Positions 7,491 to 9,158 of a stretch of 9,158 nucleotides of DNA are shown piece after piece. Both the position numbers and the translations under genes were made by a program. Each line of letters opens with the position of its first letter. The stretch's first letter is position 1. The DNA lies in NCBI GenBank assembly GCA_946540705.1, contig CAMNJD010000511.1:1-9158 (forward strand), read 5' to 3'. Source of the DNA: an uncultured Ruminococcus sp. GTDB lineage: Bacteria > Bacillota > Clostridia > Oscillospirales > Ruminococcaceae. A model generated the notes under the pieces. It worked only from the letters and a program-made list of their open reading frames with translations. It had not been told where the DNA came from and made no database searches.

Positions 7491-7510
7491 TGCGTTTGCA
7501 AGCAAACGCA
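7491..7510. repeat. Perfect palindrome, 9-bp arms
   Basis: TGCGTTTGC at 7491-7499 and GCAAACGCA at 7502-7510 are exact reverse complements separated by AA. It lies 37 bases upstream of the -35 box, where a dimeric regulator could bind. With a 2-base loop it is better suited as a DNA site than as an RNA hairpin. No T tract follows. Confidence 0.65.
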
Positions 7511-7547
7511 CACACGCTCCGGAGAGTTGCTGATTCTGAACGATACA

Positions 7548-7576
7548 TTGACACAATCATTCAAATATGATATACT
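7548..7576 (+). promoter_or_regulatory. Near-consensus promoter of the second GltD-like gene
   Basis: TTGACA at 7548-7553 matches the -35 consensus. A 17-base spacer leads to TATACT at 7571-7576 (5 of 6), with a TGn extension at 7568-7570. The predicted start near 7583 gives a leader of about 88 bases. This is the strongest promoter in the window and makes copy 2 independent of the recombinase. Confidence 0.88.
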
Positions 7577-7607
7577 ATACCTATGATCAATCAGACAGCT
7601 CCGGGAT

Positions 7608-7653
7608 CTGTGTGAAAGCAGTTACCGCGGGCTGTTTGGCATATTGCACACAG
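7608..7653 (+). promoter_or_regulatory. Structured mRNA leader of the second GltD-like gene
   Basis: CTGTGTG at 7608-7614 pairs exactly with CACACAG at 7647-7653. Inside it AGCAG (7617-7621) can pair with CTGTT (7632-7636), including one wobble, giving a two-part stem that ends one base before the ribosome binding site. It matches no riboswitch class I recognise; it may modulate translation or stabilise the mRNA. Copy 1 has no counterpart upstream. Confidence 0.4.
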
Positions 7654-7654
7654 C

Positions 7655-7661
7655 AAAGGAG
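7655..7661 (+). promoter_or_regulatory. Ribosome binding site of the second GltD-like gene
   Basis: AAAGGAG lies 9 bases before ATG 7671. It would fall inside the coding region if the in-frame TTG at 7644 were the start, so ATG 7671 is preferred. Confidence 0.85.
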
Positions 7662-7670
7662 AAAAAGAAT

Positions 7671-8930
7671 ATGTTTAATATCATCGCCGAAGCAAAGCGA
7701 TGTCTGAACTGCAAGAATCCGACCTGTCAGAAGGGCTGCCCGATTCACACGCCGATTCCGGAGGTCGTCCGAACCTTTTTGAACGGCGATATTGACCGGG
7801 CGGGGATGATGCTGTTTGAAAACAACCCCTTGAGCCTGATCTGTTCATTGATCTGCAATCAGGAAAAGCAGTGCGAGGGAAACTGTATTCTCGGGAAAAA
7901 GAGCTCACCTGTTTTGTTCAGCAATATCGAGCATTATATCAGCGATGCGCATTTTGAAAAGATCGATCTCACCACGCTCCCAAAGAACGGCATCAAGGTC
8001 GGCGTCATCGGCAGCGGCCCTGCCGGCATCACCATTGCGATCCTTCTTGCACGCTGGGGTTATGATATTACGATCTTTGAATCCCGCGAGAAGATCGGCG
8101 GCGTTCTGCGCTACGGCATTCCGGAGTTCCGGCTGCCGAAGCAAATCATTGAACGATACAAGCATCTGCTTTTATCGCTCGGCATCAAAATACGGCCGAA
8201 CACTTCAATCGGTATTACGATCACCATTGACGATCTTTTCCGTGACGGATACAAGGCTGTTTTTATCGGTACGGGTGTCTGGCGGCCGAATACGCTGCAC
8301 ATTAAGGGGGAGAGCCTCGGCAACGTACATTTTGCGATCAATTATCTGACAAATCCGGATGTCTACTCTCTCGGAGAAAGCCTGAATGTGATCGGTGCCG
8401 GAAATTCTGCGATGGATGTTGCCCGGACAGCGATCCGTCACGGGTGCCGGAAAGTGACCGTATTTGCGCGGTCAGAGCATATTGCCGCCAGCGCCTCGGA
8501 AGTCGAGTATGCCAGAATAGACGGTGTCAGATTCATCACCGGCGTAGAACCGGTCGAGATTACCGATGACGGTGTAATTTTTGTCAGGGTGGAGCGGGAT
8601 GCCGAAGGAAACAGGAAACGCATCGAAGGCTCGGAAACGCTCTATCCGGCATCGTCCACAATTATTGCGGTATCGCAGGGGCCGCGCAACCGGATTGTAT
8701 CGACGACGACCGGTCTGGACGTGAACGAAAAAGGGCTTCTTGTCACCAACACGTTCGGAAAAACGACCCGCGACGGAATATTCGCGGCGGGAGATGTCGT
8801 GCTCGGCGCAAGAACAGTCGTGGAAGCAGTCAATTATTCCAAGCAGGTTGCGGAGGCAATGGATGAATACCTGTGCGGCCTCAGAGTAAAGGAATCACAG
8901 AATCAAGTACCGCTGCGCGAAGATTCATAA
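7671..8930 (+). CDS. Orphan GltD-like Fe-S/FAD/NAD(P)H oxidoreductase, copy 2
   Basis: Paralogue of the gene at 1740, with the same cluster cysteines (C11, C14, C19, C23 and C58, C62, C68, C72), FAD motif GSGPAG at 114-119, second dinucleotide motif IGAGNSAMDVAR and C-terminal AAGD. It has 419 residues from ATG 7671, chosen for its good ribosome binding site. By hand alignment about 50 of 405 shared positions differ (about 88% identity); 67 consecutive residues (copy 2 positions 166-232) are identical. DNA divergence is mostly synonymous and GC-raising. It has glycine at position 75, the usual residue in the family, where copy 1 has cysteine. It ends with 14 extra residues absent from copy 1, the last six and the stop being encoded within the 43-nt repeat at 8898-8940. 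It has its own promoter. Substrate and electron partner are unknown. Confidence 0.9.
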   Translation: MFNIIAEAKRCLNCKNPTCQKGCPIHTPIPEVVRTFLNGDIDRAGMMLFENNPLSLICSLICNQEKQCEGNCILGKKSSPVLFSNIEHYISDAHFEKIDLTTLPKNGIKVGVIGSGPAGITIAILLARWGYDITIFESREKIGGVLRYGIPEFRLPKQIIERYKHLLLSLGIKIRPNTSIGITITIDDLFRDGYKAVFIGTGVWRPNTLHIKGESLGNVHFAINYLTNPDVYSLGESLNVIGAGNSAMDVARTAIRHGCRKVTVFARSEHIAASASEVEYARIDGVRFITGVEPVEITDDGVIFVRVERDAEGNRKRIEGSETLYPASSTIIAVSQGPRNRIVSTTTGLDVNEKGLLVTNTFGKTTRDGIFAAGDVVLGARTVVEAVNYSKQVAEAMDEYLCGLRVKESQNQVPLREDS

Positions 8931-8940
8931 TGGGGCGCTG
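8898..8940 (+). repeat. 43-nt direct repeat, downstream unit overlapping a gene end
   Basis: Matches 7436-7478 at 36 of 43 positions. It covers the last codons of the second GltD-like gene, including the TAA at 8928-8930, and runs 10 bases into the spacer. The residues it encodes (PLREDS) belong to a tail missing from copy 1. Confidence 0.75.
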
Positions 8941-8943
8941 AAC

Positions 8944-8962
8944 CTCGCCGCAGCGCGGGGAG
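8944..8962 (+). terminator. Hairpin after the second GltD-like gene, weak terminator candidate
   Basis: CTC (8944-8946) and CCGC (8948-8951) pair with GCGG (8955-8958) and GAG (8960-8962) around an AGC loop, with one G-G mismatch. No T tract follows, so it may only mark the mRNA 3' end or be part of the local repeat. Confidence 0.35.
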
Positions 8963-9082
8963 TCCTCATGATCAATCCGCCGGAGGCACTTTCATCTGCG
9001 GTTCCTCAGACTGCCCGCGGATCACCGCTTTGCCGCTTCCTTTTTCAGGGGAGTGGCTGAATCGGGGCGTTATAGATATGGA

Positions 9083-9096
9083 TTTGCATTTTGCAT
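9083..9096 (+). repeat. Tandem TTTGCAT repeat
   Basis: Two exact adjacent copies of the 7-mer TTTGCAT at 9083-9089 and 9090-9096 in an AT-rich patch. They may be a paired regulator site or chance. Confidence 0.35.
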
Positions 9097-9129
9097 TTTT
9101 GTATTCAGCGGTGCAAAAGATCGGTGAAT

Positions 9130-9158
9130 GGGGGAAGACACCCCCTTCGGGGTTTCTT
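9130..9158 (+). terminator. Probable terminator with a competing upstream hairpin, cut by window edge
   Basis: ACCCC at 9140-9144 pairs with GGGGT at 9149-9153 around CTTC, followed by TTCTT to the window end. GGGGG at 9130-9134 can instead pair with CCCCC at 9141-9145, so the two stems exclude each other. This may be a plain terminator or an attenuator for a gene beyond the edge. Confidence 0.5.

Larger units (their letters stand above)
7413..7547. other. Non-coding repeat-rich spacer upstream of the second GltD-like promoter
   Basis: The gene-free interval 7364-7670 runs from the recombinase stop to the second GltD-like gene. This part holds one unit of a 43-nt direct repeat (7436-7478), the left arm of an 11-bp inverted repeat (7459-7469) and a perfect 9-bp-arm palindrome (7491-7510). 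No plausible short gene with a ribosome binding site was found on either strand. Confidence 0.6.
7459..7593. repeat. 11-bp inverted repeat enclosing the promoter
   Basis: TGATTGATCAT at 7459-7469 is the exact reverse complement of ATGATCAATCA at 7583-7593. The right arm falls at the predicted transcription start of the second GltD-like gene, a position typical for repressor binding. A 10-base copy of the right-arm sequence recurs at 8968-8977. Alternatives are the ends of a small 135-bp repeat element or chance. Confidence 0.6.
8931..9158. other. Non-coding spacer at the window end
   Basis: No open reading frame with a plausible start was found here on either strand. Visible items are the tail of the 43-nt repeat, a hairpin at 8944-8962, ATGATCAATC at 8968-8977 (shared with the promoter dyad), a tandem TTTGCAT pair at 9083-9096 and a probable terminator at 9140-9158. 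It could include the leader of a gene beyond the edge. Confidence 0.5.

Noticed and set aside
5592..7550. Recombinase unit as a complete integrated element with att sites
   Set aside because: I compared its flanks and found no matching direct repeat or duplicated target, and there is no cargo or excisionase.
7644..7670. Upstream TTG start for the second GltD-like gene
   Set aside because: It would place the strong AAAGGAG inside the coding sequence and add nine residues not aligned to copy 1. ATG 7671 has an ideal ribosome binding site.
1740..8930. Invertible segment controlled by the recombinase
   Set aside because: The two large homologous copies are in direct, not inverted, orientation, and no inverted pair flanks the glycan genes. 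Deletion or exchange is possible, inversion is not supported.
7436..9096. CRISPR-like array from the recurring short repeats
   Set aside because: There are only two units of the 43-nt repeat, 1462 bases apart, with no regular spacers and no cas genes.

Overview
The window looks like a low-to-moderate GC Firmicute of the class Clostridia, probably a gut Oscillospiraceae/Ruminococcus-like organism. This rests on gene style (a clostridial-type large serine recombinase, strong AGGAGG ribosome binding sites, TTGACA/TATAAT-type promoters) and is an inference, not a taxonomic match. It lies in a cell-surface polysaccharide locus, with every gene on the + strand.

Layout. (1) Bases 1-1577 hold the end of a dTDP-L-rhamnose operon: rfbB (5' end cut by the window) and rfbD, overlapping at ATGA. 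(2) Bases 1578-1739 are a non-coding spacer with an AT-rich dyad and a GC-rich hairpin. (3) Bases 1740-5554 look like one operon of a short GltD-like iron-sulfur flavoprotein, a family 2 glycosyltransferase and a Wzx-type flippase. It is closed by a clear intrinsic terminator at 5557-5591. (4) Bases 5602-7412 are a self-contained unit with its own extended -10 promoter, one large serine recombinase gene and its own terminator. (5) Bases 7413-7670 are a dense non-coding stretch with repeats, palindromes, a near-consensus promoter and a structured leader. (6) Bases 7671-8930 are a second GltD-like gene, about 88% identical in protein to the first. (7) Bases 8931-9158 are non-coding, with hairpins and a probable terminator at the very edge.

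Working together. RfbB and RfbD make dTDP-L-rhamnose. The glycosyltransferase would build part of a surface glycan and the flippase would move the lipid-linked unit across the membrane. Why an Fe-S/FAD/NAD(P)H oxidoreductase heads the glycosyltransferase/flippase operon is not explained by known pathway logic. The two GltD-like genes form imperfect direct repeats about 5.9 kb apart, enclosing the glycosyltransferase, flippase and recombinase.

Most notable: the duplicated GltD-like gene bracketing a glycan/recombinase module; a 43-nt direct repeat flanking the second copy, whose downstream unit supplies that protein's last residues and stop codon; and an 11-bp inverted repeat enclosing the second copy's promoter. 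No CRISPR array, tRNA, rRNA or complete transposon is visible.
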